NCBI GenBank assembly: GCA_022478985.1
Contig: JAKSZP010012164.1
Location: 1-64,000, forward strand
Origin: Massospora cicadina
Taxonomy: Eukaryota; Entomophthoromycota; Entomophthoromycetes; Entomophthorales; Entomophthoraceae
Reading direction: 5' to 3'
Length of the DNA stretch: 64,000 bases
Part shown: positions 55,514 through 64,000 of the stretch, in pieces
How the letters are laid out: every line of letters starts with the position of its first letter
Numbering within the stretch: the stretch's first letter is position 1
Translations under genes and position numbers: made by a program
The notes under the pieces: generated by a model
The model's input: the letters and a program-made list of their open reading frames with translations, nothing else
Told to the model about the DNA's origin: nothing
Databases searched by the model: none

Positions 55514-56440
55514 TAGTGGGGCGGTGTGGGGTGAGCAGGGAGGGCGAACATGTATGCGAGCAGATAGGCTGGGCTGGGCATTGGTCGCTGGGGCCCAGCA
55601 GGTTTGATACCGACCAAGGAGGATGATTTTGGTTTGGAAGCGTTCAGTGCAGCATTACTTACCCAGGAATACTCCTGGATGAGAGCTTCAAGTGCACGTG
55701 CATCTTTATTATTAGACACCCCAACCACACAGTCATCTGCAAACGCCATCATCTTGACTGGGGCTTGGCCTGGTACATGGACCCCAGTGAGTTGGGCATT
55801 CATATTTCGAAGTAGTGGGTCAAGGCTGGAGTTGTATAAGAGTGGGCTAAGGGGGTCCCCTTGTCGTAAGCCCCTTTGAGGGAGGACTACTTCTGTTAGG
55901 AAGCCAGGGCCACGCACTGCCATTGTTGCAGATTCCGTGAGCAGCATCATCCAGTTGATGAAGCGAGGGGGTAGGCGGAATTTATGGAGGCAGGCCCTGA
56001 GGTATTCCCAGTTTACTCTATCATAGGCCTTCTGTTGGTTCAAGAATACAAGTGCCCCATAGGCTGTGGACTGGCATGTGTTAGCCACAGAGTGCACGCT
56101 GTCCCAAATTGACCTTCTGGGTATGAAACTAAATTGTTCTGGGGAGATGGTGGCAGATGCTACAATCCCTAAACGGTTAGCCATGATTTTAGTTAAAATT
56201 TTTGTATCTGTGTTAGTTAGAGAAATGGGGCGCCAGTTGGCTAGGTCTAGCTTATCCCCTTTCTTGAAGAGTGTGATGGTGAAGGCCTCATGTCCTTCTG
56301 GTAGGAGGCGCGTTTCCAGAAGGCTCTGGTTAATGGAGGCAAGCAGCAGTGGGGATATATATTTGAAGTAATTTTTGTAGAATTCATATGAAATGCCATC
56401 TGGCCCTGGGCATTTCCAATTTGGTGCGCCGCGGATGGCT
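55513..56440 (-). pseudogene. LINE D reverse transcriptase domain, motif A Asp to Asn
   Basis: The longest frame (56,184-55,513) holds MANRLGIVASATISPEQFSFIPRRSIWDSVHSV, FLNQQKAYDRVNWEYL, QRGLRQGDPLSPLLYNSSLDPLL and MMAFADDCVVGVSN. Motif C keeps both Asp. Motif A reads FLNQQKAYD, where LINE A has LLDQEKAYD and LINE C LLDMEKAYD, so the first, metal-binding Asp is Asn. Upstream, PGPDGISYEFYKNYFKY in another frame (about 56,405-56,350) completes the domain. Confidence 0.85.
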
Positions 56441-56749
56441 GTCAGAGTTCATTCGTAGTAATCAAATTCATAAATTCTGGGTATTGGGAAACAGTGCAGA
56501 TGTGGGTTCAGTTGAAAAATTTCGCCACTTTGGCCGGATGAATTGGATCAGATTGGTATAACTTGGAGTAATATCTTTGTATTTTGAATCCACTTCAGCT
56601 GGCATATCCACAACGGAATCATCTGATCTTTGCACCTGTGTGCAGGCCACGCTCTGGCATGGTGCAAAATTTTTTTAAATAGATATGCGGTGCACTTGTC
56701 ACCCTATGTAATGCGTTTAGCCTTGTACTGAACACAAACCCGATGTTTG

Positions 56750-57780
56750 TGTTGCCTTTTGGGCGCGTTGAGGTGGGTGGCTGCTTCCGCCCACTTCCGC
56801 CCCATGCAGGGCTGTAGCCTGTGGCTGGAATGTTGGACTCCAGGTGTGCCAACTCTGTCAGAGCGTGCGAGATGACGGCTGATGTAGCTTGTGAGCGTCA
56901 GAAGGAGAGATGGCGAGCATGGCGGATGGTATCTGCTTTGAAGTCTGACCATGTGGAAATTGGGTCCACACAAAACGGTGTAATAAACTCTTTTGCCAAA
57001 GTTGCTGATTCCACACAAGTGGAAAATCCTGGCGACGCAAGTTTGGGAGGGTGGAGTTTGCACCAATGTGGGGCCTTAGCCACTGTGACAGGTAAGTGGT
57101 AGGTTATTGAGACCAGCCGGTGGTTGGAGAATTCAATCTTTGCTGTTTGGAAGTGGGAATTGTGATATTAATATTTTGCTGGCGTGAGGATAAGGTCGAT
57201 GCAGGACATGGACCTTAATTGGCTGTTGTGGATGTGGGAGCGCATCATGTTTTCAAGCAGCGGGGCTTGCCGCAGCAGCACATCTATTAACCCAAGGGTG
57301 GCCTTTAGAACGCGAAGTTCTACATGACCCTGGGGGGCGTGGAAGGAGGAAGGCCAATGGTCCGTGGGTGTTTAACCAACAGTTCATGTCGCTGACTACA
57401 AAAGGGTCTGGGGGTAATGGGAGGGATTTGACTGATGATAAAAATTCCTGACGCTCTCATGCACAGGTTGGGGCATAAATGTTGATGATAGCATGCGCCA
57501 CGTCAGCCCATGAGAAAGTGACAACAAGGATTCAGCCATTAAGGAAGGATTCCAACAATAAAAATTTAAAAAAATTGTTTTTCCAAACTAGCACCCCACA
57601 GTGCTCTGACCAAAAGGATAGGGAAGGGAGGAGCATGGTTTTCCAAGCATCCTCAGAACCTTGCGGACAGTGGGACTCCTGGATGGCCAGGATATCCACG
57701 GGTAAATTTTTTTGTAAAAAGCTCAGTTTCCTAGCCCAGGACAGCGAGGCCTTGAGTCTGGTGAATATTCAATGTCTTTA
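56750..57780 (-). pseudogene. LINE D endonuclease domain (broken)
   Basis: On the minus strand near 57,705-57,660 the frame reads VDILAIQESHCPQ, the catalytic-Glu motif of APE-type LINE endonucleases. A SDMNCWLNTHGPLAF block follows near 57,390, at the place of the GDFN motif. The intervening frame is shifted several times, with stops. It is the counterpart of the LINE B block cut by the chromodomain element. Confidence 0.65.
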
Positions 57781-58014
57781 AAGTGAAGGTTCCCCCATCG
57801 CACCTTAGGTGCGAGGGGTGGGCACCCAGGCCCACTAGCCTCCTCTAGATCCCCATGGGCCTTCACGGCAGCGTGGGTGTTTGCAGCAACGTTATTGGTG
57901 GTTTTGTTAATTTTAGCAGAGAGGTTCGCGTTGGCTTTTGCCTTCACTTTTTGTTTCCCCGACGTTGAGCAAATTTTTTGTGGTGCAGATGAGTTTGGTG
58001 CACCAACGTTTGGG

Positions 58015-59009
58015 TCAAAAAAATTTCAGGTAGGTTGGAAACCAAGTCAGTTTCAACCAGAGCTTGGTTGCAAAGGTCAGGTGAGATTGAGTCACCCATT
58101 GGATCCTCAGATTCGTTGCCCAATCAGCATGGGCTTCCCAATCTGATTGGTTGATGGATTCCCAAGTTGCTTCCACTGCGAAGGTTTCAATGTCCTCCTG
58201 GCATTGGGAGTGTGGGGTAGTGGAGGCGACCTTGGCCGCTTCCTTGGCCATGGCTCTTCAGGCCTGCTTGGCCTTCTTCCGCTCTTGCAGGGAGATAGGT
58301 TTCACCAGTAGGTAGCAGCCTTGTGCTCCCCACGGGAAAGCCTCTTTGGTGCTTATGGTTGGTTTGTAGTGCGCCTCTCCTCTGGCCATGGCCGCTGAGG
58401 GGTGCTCTTGAAATGTAATGCCCTCCTTGGTGGGGCATGCATGTGCCTTATGGCCAAATGCATCACAGTGAGTGCAGATGGGGGGTGTGCTGTCCACGTT
58501 ACCCGGAAAGGGTGGGTGGTATGCCCTTCAATATTGATATATGTGGAGTGTGGGATCTGGGTTAGGTCCTTTGCAATCTCCTCGGTTGGGGTCAGAACTG
58601 CAATGGCTTTGCCAGTGCACAGGTGTGGCATCAGCATAAAGCGTTGCATCTCAAAAGATTGTATTTCGCCATATATGGTGAGACCATCTTTCAAGTGCTG
58701 CTCAAAAATGGCACGTTTTACCATAGTAGGCAAAAAGTCAAACGTGAGGAAAATTTGGTTAATTTTTTCCATCTGGTGCATTTGGTTTCAATAACCCGTT
58801 GCCCTTCGGGGAGGTCAATCACTATGTGAACCAAAGCAGCTTTGTCTGCTGCCTCCTTGTTTTTGAAACTGAGGTCCAGCCAACCATGTGACATGGAGTG
58901 AGGTGCAACGTACACCACGGTTAGGAAAAAAGTGTGTACATCCCCACAAAATTTCCCATAAAGCTGTTTGTTGGATGTCCAGAAACACATGGACTCCATA
59001 CTCCACCAA
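58015..59009 (-). pseudogene. LINE D ORF1 protein (broken), zinc-knuckle RNA-binding
   Basis: The start at 58,999 or 59,009 leads into MESMCFWTSNKQLYGKFCGD and SHGWLDLSFKNKEAADKAALVHI. A second frame (58,781-58,353) has MHQMEKINQIFLTFDFLPTMVKRAIFEQHL, and a third carries the knuckle CTHCDAFGHKAHACPTKEG (C-x2-C-x4-H-x4-C, near 58,430-58,480). The C-terminal tail is lysine/alanine-rich. KEAAD recurs in LINE B near 22,755. Confidence 0.75.
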
Positions 59010-59302
59010 TGAGAGTGGTTGGGAGTGCGGCGTGTTGATGTACTAGTTGCATTGCGCTTGCCAAGTGAGGATTTCCAGGGAAATAGTGACTGCCAGTTTT
59101 TTATTTTTTTCTATTCCGCCAGTTTCTCCGGGGCGTTTTCAAACATTTAAGGCCGCGGGCCTACCACCTGCTCCTCTTACCTTACTTGCCCAACTGCTCC
59201 CTGACATGGGCGCAGACTAATTTCCTCTGTGAGATTATCAAACTAGAATCAGACTTAAATTGAATAAGTTGCAAATGTGATTGCAACGAGAGAGAAAAGT
59301 TC

Positions 59303-59389
59303 TGTACTCTATAATTATTGTTAGCAGATTTTAGTCAACCTGCCATGGCTATTTCTGAGCTTATCATCCAGTCTTATTAGAAGTCAACA
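59303..59389 (-). repeat. Gypsy 3' LTR, proximal piece
   Basis: It starts TGTTGACTTCTAATAAG at 59,389 on the minus strand, directly after the polypurine tract AAGGGGGTAA. Confidence 0.75.
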
Positions 59390-59399
59390 TTACCCCCTT

Positions 59400-59519
59400 G
59401 ACTGGATGATAAGGCTCTTATTGCTTATATGCCCAGAGGAACTTTGCATGCACTTGGTTATTAATCCGACTGCTTATGGGTTCCTTGATGGTATAGGTGT
59501 TGACACCCATTTTCTCAAT
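59400..59519 (-). pseudogene. Gypsy integrase, C-terminal end beyond the miniature element
   Basis: On the minus strand the frame reads IIEKMGVNTYTIKEP and ends in a stop at about 59,430. This is the end of the integrase C-terminal (GPF/Y-type) module. It joins in frame to the part at 62,559 once the insert and one GATTT copy are ignored. Confidence 0.8.
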
Positions 59520-59524
59520 GATTT
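59520..59524. repeat. GATTT target duplication, left copy (miniature LTR element)
   Basis: GATTT, repeated at 62,554-62,558. Confidence 0.9.
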
Positions 59525-60089
59525 TGTCATGGGTGGGGATCCCAGACCCCGTCCGTTTCATCCTGGAAATGCCCATGCGGCGGCAATCCAGGCGGGCAAC
59601 CTAACCAAACAGACTTAGGCACAGGCGAGGTGAACCTTTTCTCATCAAATCTCAGAAATGCCCATGCAGTGGCAAATGGAGTGATGAGGCCAGACTGTCA
59701 CTAATACGAGGTCCCCTATCACAAACCCAAACCTGAAAATATCAGGTAAGCAAGGCGCGACACCTCAAAAGAACTTTATTTTTATTTTTAAAAAAATAAT
59801 AAAAGACTGAACCGGAGGGGACCAAGGCCAAGACTTAGAATTCCAACTTGGATTTGAGAAGGTCAGGTTCGACTTTTATAAAGTTGCTTCCAAGGAGCCT
59901 CTCTGATTCATTCCTTAAGCCTGCCGAGCTTAAGGAATGGTTGGAGTGGCTCAGCCCAGCCCTCCGAGTCTGACCACCCACTCCACCATACCCAACAATT
60001 CTGATTGGTTCAGTTTGAATTAACCAAATGAACCAATCAGAATTTAACGTTCAGAAATTCATCCTTTCAGATGATTTCCGTTCATTACA
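59525..60089 (-). repeat. Miniature element LTR, copy 1
   Basis: 565 bp. It holds a perfect 11-bp hairpin (ATTCCTTAAGC, 59,910-59,938) and a perfect 15-bp inverted repeat (59,998-60,012 with 60,029-60,043), each arm of which carries a CCAAT box. TATAAAAG (minus strand) is near 59,878 and AATAAAG (minus) near 59,778. Confidence 0.9.
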
Positions 60090-60760
60090 TCACCCCCCGC
60101 TAAAACGGCCCTCCGGGGGCAGAGAGCTGCCATTTCAGGAGGAAATCGTCGGTGAGAGGTCTTCCCAGGGCGAGTCACCTTGAGCCCCAAGAAGGATCCT
60201 CTCGAGGGGAAATGGGGGGAATGGAAACCGGAAACTGGGCTGTTGGAGTAAGCCCCAACAGGTAAGGACATTTGTACCCAACACCTGGCCAAATCACCAC
60301 CTCCCAGAGGCTACCACTAGGAATGGCCTTTTCATCCTGACCGGGAAGGTGCTTTCCCCAACGATAGCCCCGGAAGGCGCGAAACAGCGCTGGCCATGGG
60401 CCATCCCCTTTGCGCTGTCAGGCCTGAGAATGGCCTTCCCATCCCAACTGGGAAGGCGCTTTCCTCAGTCCTGCTGGCAGTGGGGTTGACCCCATGGCGC
60501 TGGTGCTGGGGCGAATATCCTCCTCTTTTGGGACTTTCCAGGGTTGAGGGAACCTGCTGGGAACAGGTGCCCTTGGACACGGCCACCAGAATCAGCGGGA
60601 ACCTGAAATTCAGCAGACCCTCAAATTTCACTGACATCGCAGGGCTGGCCATCAGTCACTGGGTTGGCCCAGTGCCGGTTTCCTCAACAGCCAGGACAAA
60701 ACGGAAATCCTCTGAGGGACAGGACCACCTCCAACCAGAAGCAAAATGAAGTTGGAATAA
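60090..60760 (-). other. Miniature element internal segment 1
   Basis: 671 bp, GC-rich. Short open frames on both strands (plus 60,396-60,749; minus 60,652-60,332) match no known domain and are probably accidental. The block CCCATCC-x-AACTGGGAAGGCGCTTTCC is repeated in variant form within the segment (60,332-60,352 and 60,438-60,462). Confidence 0.85.
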
Positions 60761-61321
60761 TGTCATGGGCGGGGATCCCAGACCCCATCCATTTCATCCT
60801 GGAAATGCCCATGCGGCAGCATTCCAGGCGGGCAACCTAACCAAACAGACTTAGGCACAGGCGAGGTGAACCTTTTCTCATCAAATCTCAGAAATGCCCA
60901 CGCGGTGGCAAACAGAGTGATGAGGCCAGACTGTCACTAATATGAGGTCCCCTATCACAAACCCAAACCTGAAAATATCAGGTAAGCAAGGCGCGACACC
61001 TCGAAAGAACTTTATTTTTATTTTAAAAAATAAAAGACTGAACTGGAGGGGACCAAAGCCAAGACTTAGAATTCCAACTTGGAATTCAAGAAGGTCAGGT
61101 TCAACTTTTATAAAGTCGCTTCCGAGGAGCCTCTCCAATTCATTCCTTAAGCCTGCTGAGCTTAAGGAATGGTTGGAGTGGCTCAGCCCAGCCCTCCGAG
61201 TCTGACCACCCACTCCACCATACCCAACAATTCTGATTGGTTCAGTTTGAATTAACCAAATGAACCAATCAGAATGTAATGTTCAGAAATTCATCCTTTC
61301 AGATGATTTCCATTCATTACA
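60761..61321 (-). repeat. Miniature element LTR, copy 2
   Basis: 561 bp. The inverted-repeat arms are at 61,230-61,244 and 61,261-61,275. Confidence 0.9.
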
Positions 61322-61992
61322 TCACCCCCGCTAAAACGGCCCTCTGGGGGCAGAGAGCCACCATTTCAGGAGGAAATCGTTGGTGAGAGGTCTTCCCAGG
61401 GCGAGTCACCTCGAGCCCCAAGAAGGATCCTCTCGAGGGGAAATGGGGGGAATGGAAACCGGAAACTGGGCTGTTGGAGTAAGCCCCAACAGGTAAGGAC
61501 ATTTGTACCCAACACCTGGCCAAATCATCACCTCCCGGAGGCTACCACTAGGAATGGCCTTCCCATCCTGACCAGGAAGGTGCTTTCCCCAACGATAGCC
61601 CCAGAAGGCGCGAAACAGCGCTGGTCATGGGCCATCCCCTTTGCGCTGTCAGGCCTGAGAATGGCCTTCCCATCCCAACTGGGAAGGCGCTTTCCTCAGT
61701 CCTGCTGGCAGTGGGGTTGACCCCATGGCGCTGGTGCTGGGGCGAATATCCTCCCCTTTTTGGGACTTTCCAGGGTTGAGGGAACCTGCTGGGAACAGGT
61801 GCCCTTGGACACGGCCGCTGGAATCAGCGGGAACCTGAAATTCAGCAGACCCTCAAATTTCACTGACATCGCAGGGCTGGCCATCGGTCACTGGGTTGGC
61901 CCAGCGCCGGTTTCCTCAACAGCCAGGACAAAATGGAAATCCTCTGAGGGACAGGACCACCTCCAACCAGAAGCAAAATGAAGTTGGAATAA
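61322..61992 (-). other. Miniature element internal segment 2
   Basis: 671 bp, the same length as segment 1 and nearly the same sequence; no coding domain. Confidence 0.85.
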
Positions 61993-62553
61993 TGTCACGG
62001 GTGGGGATCCCAGACCCCATCCATTTCATCCTGGAAATGCCCATGCGGCGGCATTCCAGGCGGGCAACCTAACCAAAAAGACTTAGGCACAGGCGAGGTG
62101 AACCTTTTCTCATCAAATCTCAGAAATGCCCACATGGTGGCAAATGGAGTGATGAGGCCGGACTGTCACTAATATGAGGTCCCCTATCACAAATCCAAAC
62201 CTGAAAATATCAGGTAAGCAAGGTGCGACACCTCAAAAGAACTTTAATTTTATTTTAAAAATAATAAAAGACTGAACCGGAGGGACCAAGGCCAAGACTT
62301 AGAATTCCAACTTGGAATTCAAGAAGGTTAGGTTCAACTTTTATAAAGTCACTTTCAAGGAGCCTCTCCGATTCATTCCTTAAGCCTACCGAGCTTAAGG
62401 AATGGTCAAGTGGCTCAGCCCAGCCCTCCGAGTCTGACCACCCACTCCACCATACCCAATAATTCTGATTGGTTCAGTTTGAATTAACTGAATGAACCAA
62501 TCAGAATGTAATGTTCAGAAATTCATCCTTTCAGATGATTTCTATTCGTTACA
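61993..62553 (-). repeat. Miniature element LTR, copy 3
   Basis: 561 bp, ending ...TTCGTTACA before the right GATTT copy. The inverted-repeat arms are at 62,462-62,476 and 62,493-62,507. Confidence 0.9.
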
Positions 62554-62558
62554 GATTT
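62554..62558. repeat. GATTT target duplication, right copy (miniature LTR element)
   Basis: GATTT, identical to 59,520-59,524. Confidence 0.9.
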
Positions 62559-63420
62559 CAAATGGGCCAATCCAGATGCTAGCCAATTTGTGCTTCTGCC
62601 CAAACCTATGTTGATCATGGAATAAACCATGTCCCCATCTTTGAACTGCACTAGCCCACTATGCTGTACCTGGTCAGCATCCTGATTCTTTATCTTCTTG
62701 GCTAAGCTGGATGAGTACACTTCGGTTTGCAGCTTGATTAACGTGTCAGCTAGTTTAGTCAAATAATGTTGGGATTCCAGTCCACCGGTATCTTCTACAC
62801 AGGCATAGAGCAGCACTGGAAGATCAGGGTGTCATTCATATAGTAGTTGAAAGAGGTTTTTCCCTGTGGTGGAATGGTAGCTGATGTTATAAGCGAAAAT
62901 GGCAGTAGAAAGGAGAGAGCTCCAATCAGAAGGTCAATCTGTTACCAACTTTTAAATTATGTTCACCAAAGTTCCATTAACTCGCTTGACCATACCATTA
63001 GACTTAGGGTGATATGGGGTCATAAGAGATTTGCATATGGCTATCAATTTATTAAGCTTGGGTAAAATATGAGAGGTGAAGTTGGGTACATTGTCAGTAA
63101 GTATAAACTGAGGACATCCATGTCACTGAATGATACATTCCATCGCAAACTTAGCCACTATGACTGCCCCCAGTTCATGTATTACCCATGCTTTGACCCG
63201 CCTGGTCAAGTGGTTAATTGCCACCAAAATGTATTTAGACCATTTAGCTCCCATTGGCAGAGGGCCAACGACATCCAGGGAAACCGTATGCCAAGCAAAA
63301 AGTGGTTTCACTAGCCAGTAGGAAATCTTCTGGTGGCATGGCTTTTCCACTTTGCACTGGTGGCAGCAGGAAATAGTTTCAATCATGTCAAAGCTCATGC
63401 TCTACCAATAATACTGAGGG
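62559..63420 (-). pseudogene. Gypsy integrase (minus strand), catalytic Glu to Lys
   Basis: Read on the minus strand: the zinc-binding end (ETISCCHQCKVEKPCHQ), then the core with SLDVVGPLPMGAKWSKYILVAIN (first Asp), LTDNVPNFTSHILPKLNKL (second Asp), and YHPKSNGMVKRVNGTL. In relatives the last block is HPQTDGxVERxN, so the third catalytic residue (Glu) is Lys here, codon 62,987-62,985. VQFKDGDMVYSM begins the C-terminal module, which is then cut by the miniature element. Several stops are present. Confidence 0.85.
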
Positions 63421-63639
63421 CGCAACAATTCCAATGTCTTGCACATGCCACCATGTCTGACTGCCTTATGTGCGCTCATGATAATGCTAAGCCTTGCTGA
63501 GGGTCATGGGAAGTTTACCATAAAGTCTCCAATCTGTTTTTACAGTTTGTCATTCTTCTGGAACATATTGGCCCTTATTCCATCAAATACCTTGTTAAAA
63601 TGAGGCAATTCATCGTCGTATTTCCACTGAGTATTTTAT

Positions 63640-63995
63640 CAAACATTATGTTTCTCAGATCCGCTGTAACTGCAATAGTTGGTAATCTCAATAATCAATC
63701 TACATTTTGGTGTTTTGCTCCAGGTCAGTGGAGGATTTCAAAGTCATAAGCCTGCAGTTTGAGGGCCCATTGGGCTAGACGCCCTTCAGGCTCCTTTAAT
63801 ATCTTCAACCAGTGTAATGAAGCATGATCCATTATGACTTTTAACGTTACTCCATGCAAGTACACACTAAATTGCTTATACGCAAAACACCACTAAGCAC
63901 TCCTGGTCATTCATGGTATAATTACGCTCATGGCAGTTCAGGTTCTGACTGCAGTACACAATGGGGTGCTCCTCCACCTAATCATCTTTTTTGGG
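63640..63995 (-). pseudogene. Gypsy RNase H domain (minus strand)
   Basis: Minus-strand blocks are LNCHERNYTMNDQE near 63,935, VTLKVIMDHASLHWLKILKEPEGRLAQWAL at about 63,855-63,765, and LQAYDFEILHRPGAKHQNVD then LLRLP. These match the Ty3 RNase H end (DHxALxWL...GRLARWxLxLQxYDFxIxHRPG...NADALSR). The ADALSR box is damaged. The reverse transcriptase lies beyond the window. Confidence 0.82.
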
Positions 63996-64000
63996 ATGAG

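Larger units (their letters stand above)
54047..59302 (-). mobile_element. LINE D: full-length L1-like LINE with 17-bp target duplication
   Basis: A 5.26-kb minus-strand element flanked by TGTACTCTATAGTTATT (54,030-54,046) and TGTACTCTATAATTATT (59,303-59,319), a 17-bp duplication with one mismatch. From 5' to 3' on the minus strand it carries ORF1 with a CCHC knuckle, endonuclease, reverse transcriptase, connecting region and C-terminal CCHC, then a 3' end CCTCGCAATAAATTCA without a long A tail. It is the best-kept member of the family that includes LINE A and LINE B. Frameshifts break all ORFs and one RT catalytic residue is changed. It sits in the 3' LTR of the gypsy element. Confidence 0.9.
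59525..62553 (-). mobile_element. Tandem miniature LTR element: LTR-internal-LTR-internal-LTR
   Basis: Three near-identical 561-565-bp LTRs (59,525-60,089; 60,761-61,321; 61,993-62,553) alternate with two 671-bp internal segments (60,090-60,760; 61,322-61,992). The unit length is 1,232-1,236 bp. The whole is flanked by one perfect GATTT duplication, so it counts as one insertion. Minus-strand orientation is favoured: LTRs then start TGTAAYG and end CATGACA or CGTGACA. A G-rich tract (GCGGGGG(G)TGA) then precedes the LTR as a polypurine tract, and TATAAAAG precedes AATAAAG inside the LTR. No gag or pol domain exists, so it is non-autonomous (TRIM-like). It is GC-richer than its surroundings and its copies are very alike, so it is young. 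Confidence 0.9.
53659..64000 (-). mobile_element. Minus-strand Ty3/gypsy element, 3' half, interrupted twice
   Basis: Read on the minus strand from the window end: RNase H (about 63,990-63,650), integrase (63,420-62,559 and then 59,519-59,400), a polypurine tract (AAGGGGGTAA, 59,399-59,390) and the 3' LTR, starting TGTTGAC at 59,389. LINE D interrupts the LTR (59,303/54,046), and a tandem miniature LTR element interrupts the integrase (62,553/59,525). The far LTR end near 53,659 (...CTTTACA on the minus strand) is a guess. The 5' half and 5' LTR are outside the window. Confidence 0.8.

Noticed and set aside
60396..60749. 117-codon frame repeated in both internal segments of the miniature LTR element, plus minus-strand frames
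   Set aside because: Conserved only because the segments are recent duplicates; differences include frame-affecting indels and no domain is recognisable.
18317..64000. Prophage, CRISPR array, bacterial insertion sequence or host gene with introns in the eukaryotic part
   Set aside because: No regular short repeats with spacers, no transposase-DDE bacterial element, no phage genes, and no spliceable conserved host protein was seen.

Overview
The window is a chimera of two unrelated kinds of DNA that meet at about position 18,316. Positions 1-18,316 are enterobacterial: dense, GC-rich coding DNA in the chromosomal order known from Escherichia coli and relatives, thiP-thiQ-yabI-araC-araBAD-polB-rapA-rluA-djlA-lptD-surA-pdxA. 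The proteins are close to, but clearly distinct from, the E. coli ones, so a relative such as Enterobacter, Leclercia or Lelliottia is likely; the genus cannot be fixed by eye. The L-arabinose regulon is complete, with AraC half-sites, a CRP site, a REP pair between araA and araD and a terminator. A LexA box precedes polB. Four genes (thiQ, polB, djlA, lptD) carry small indels, several in compensating pairs, which looks like uncorrected read error. pdxA stops in mid-gene at the junction.

Positions 18,317-64,000 are eukaryotic repeat DNA with no recognisable host gene. The host is unidentified. The residents are L1-like LINEs (ORF1 CCHC knuckle, APE-type endonuclease, reverse transcriptase and a C-terminal CCHC), Ty3/gypsy LTR elements (one with a chromodomain), non-autonomous LTR elements and one tRNA-derived SINE.

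The eukaryotic part can be read as nested insertions, most of them marked by target-site duplications (TSDs). (1) LINE A, cut by the junction, lies at 18,317-21,060. (2) An outer AT-rich LTR element spans 22,187-45,149. Its first LTR is split by the old LINE B (about 22,300-35,302). LINE B is itself split by a chromodomain Ty3 element (24,409-30,354, TSD GTCTC) and by a solo-LTR-like insertion (33,158-34,580, TSD ATTAG). The internal region of the outer element received full-length LINE C (36,186-42,219, 17-bp TSD). (3) Two extremely short copies of the LINE C 3' tail, 18 bp at 44,238 and 48 bp at 47,050, each have a long perfect TSD. (4) A second AT-rich LTR pair at 48,100-52,849 carries a SINE at 50,174. 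(5) A minus-strand gypsy element runs from about 53,659 past the window end. Full-length LINE D (54,047-59,302) sits in its 3' LTR, and a tandem LTR-internal-LTR-internal-LTR miniature element (59,525-62,553, TSD GATTT) sits in its integrase.

No intact transposon protein was found. Frameshifts, stops and lost catalytic residues are widespread. The most interesting structures are the tandem miniature LTR element, the LINE micro-insertions and the nested order. The bacterial join is most simply an assembly or cloning chimera, not a gene transfer.
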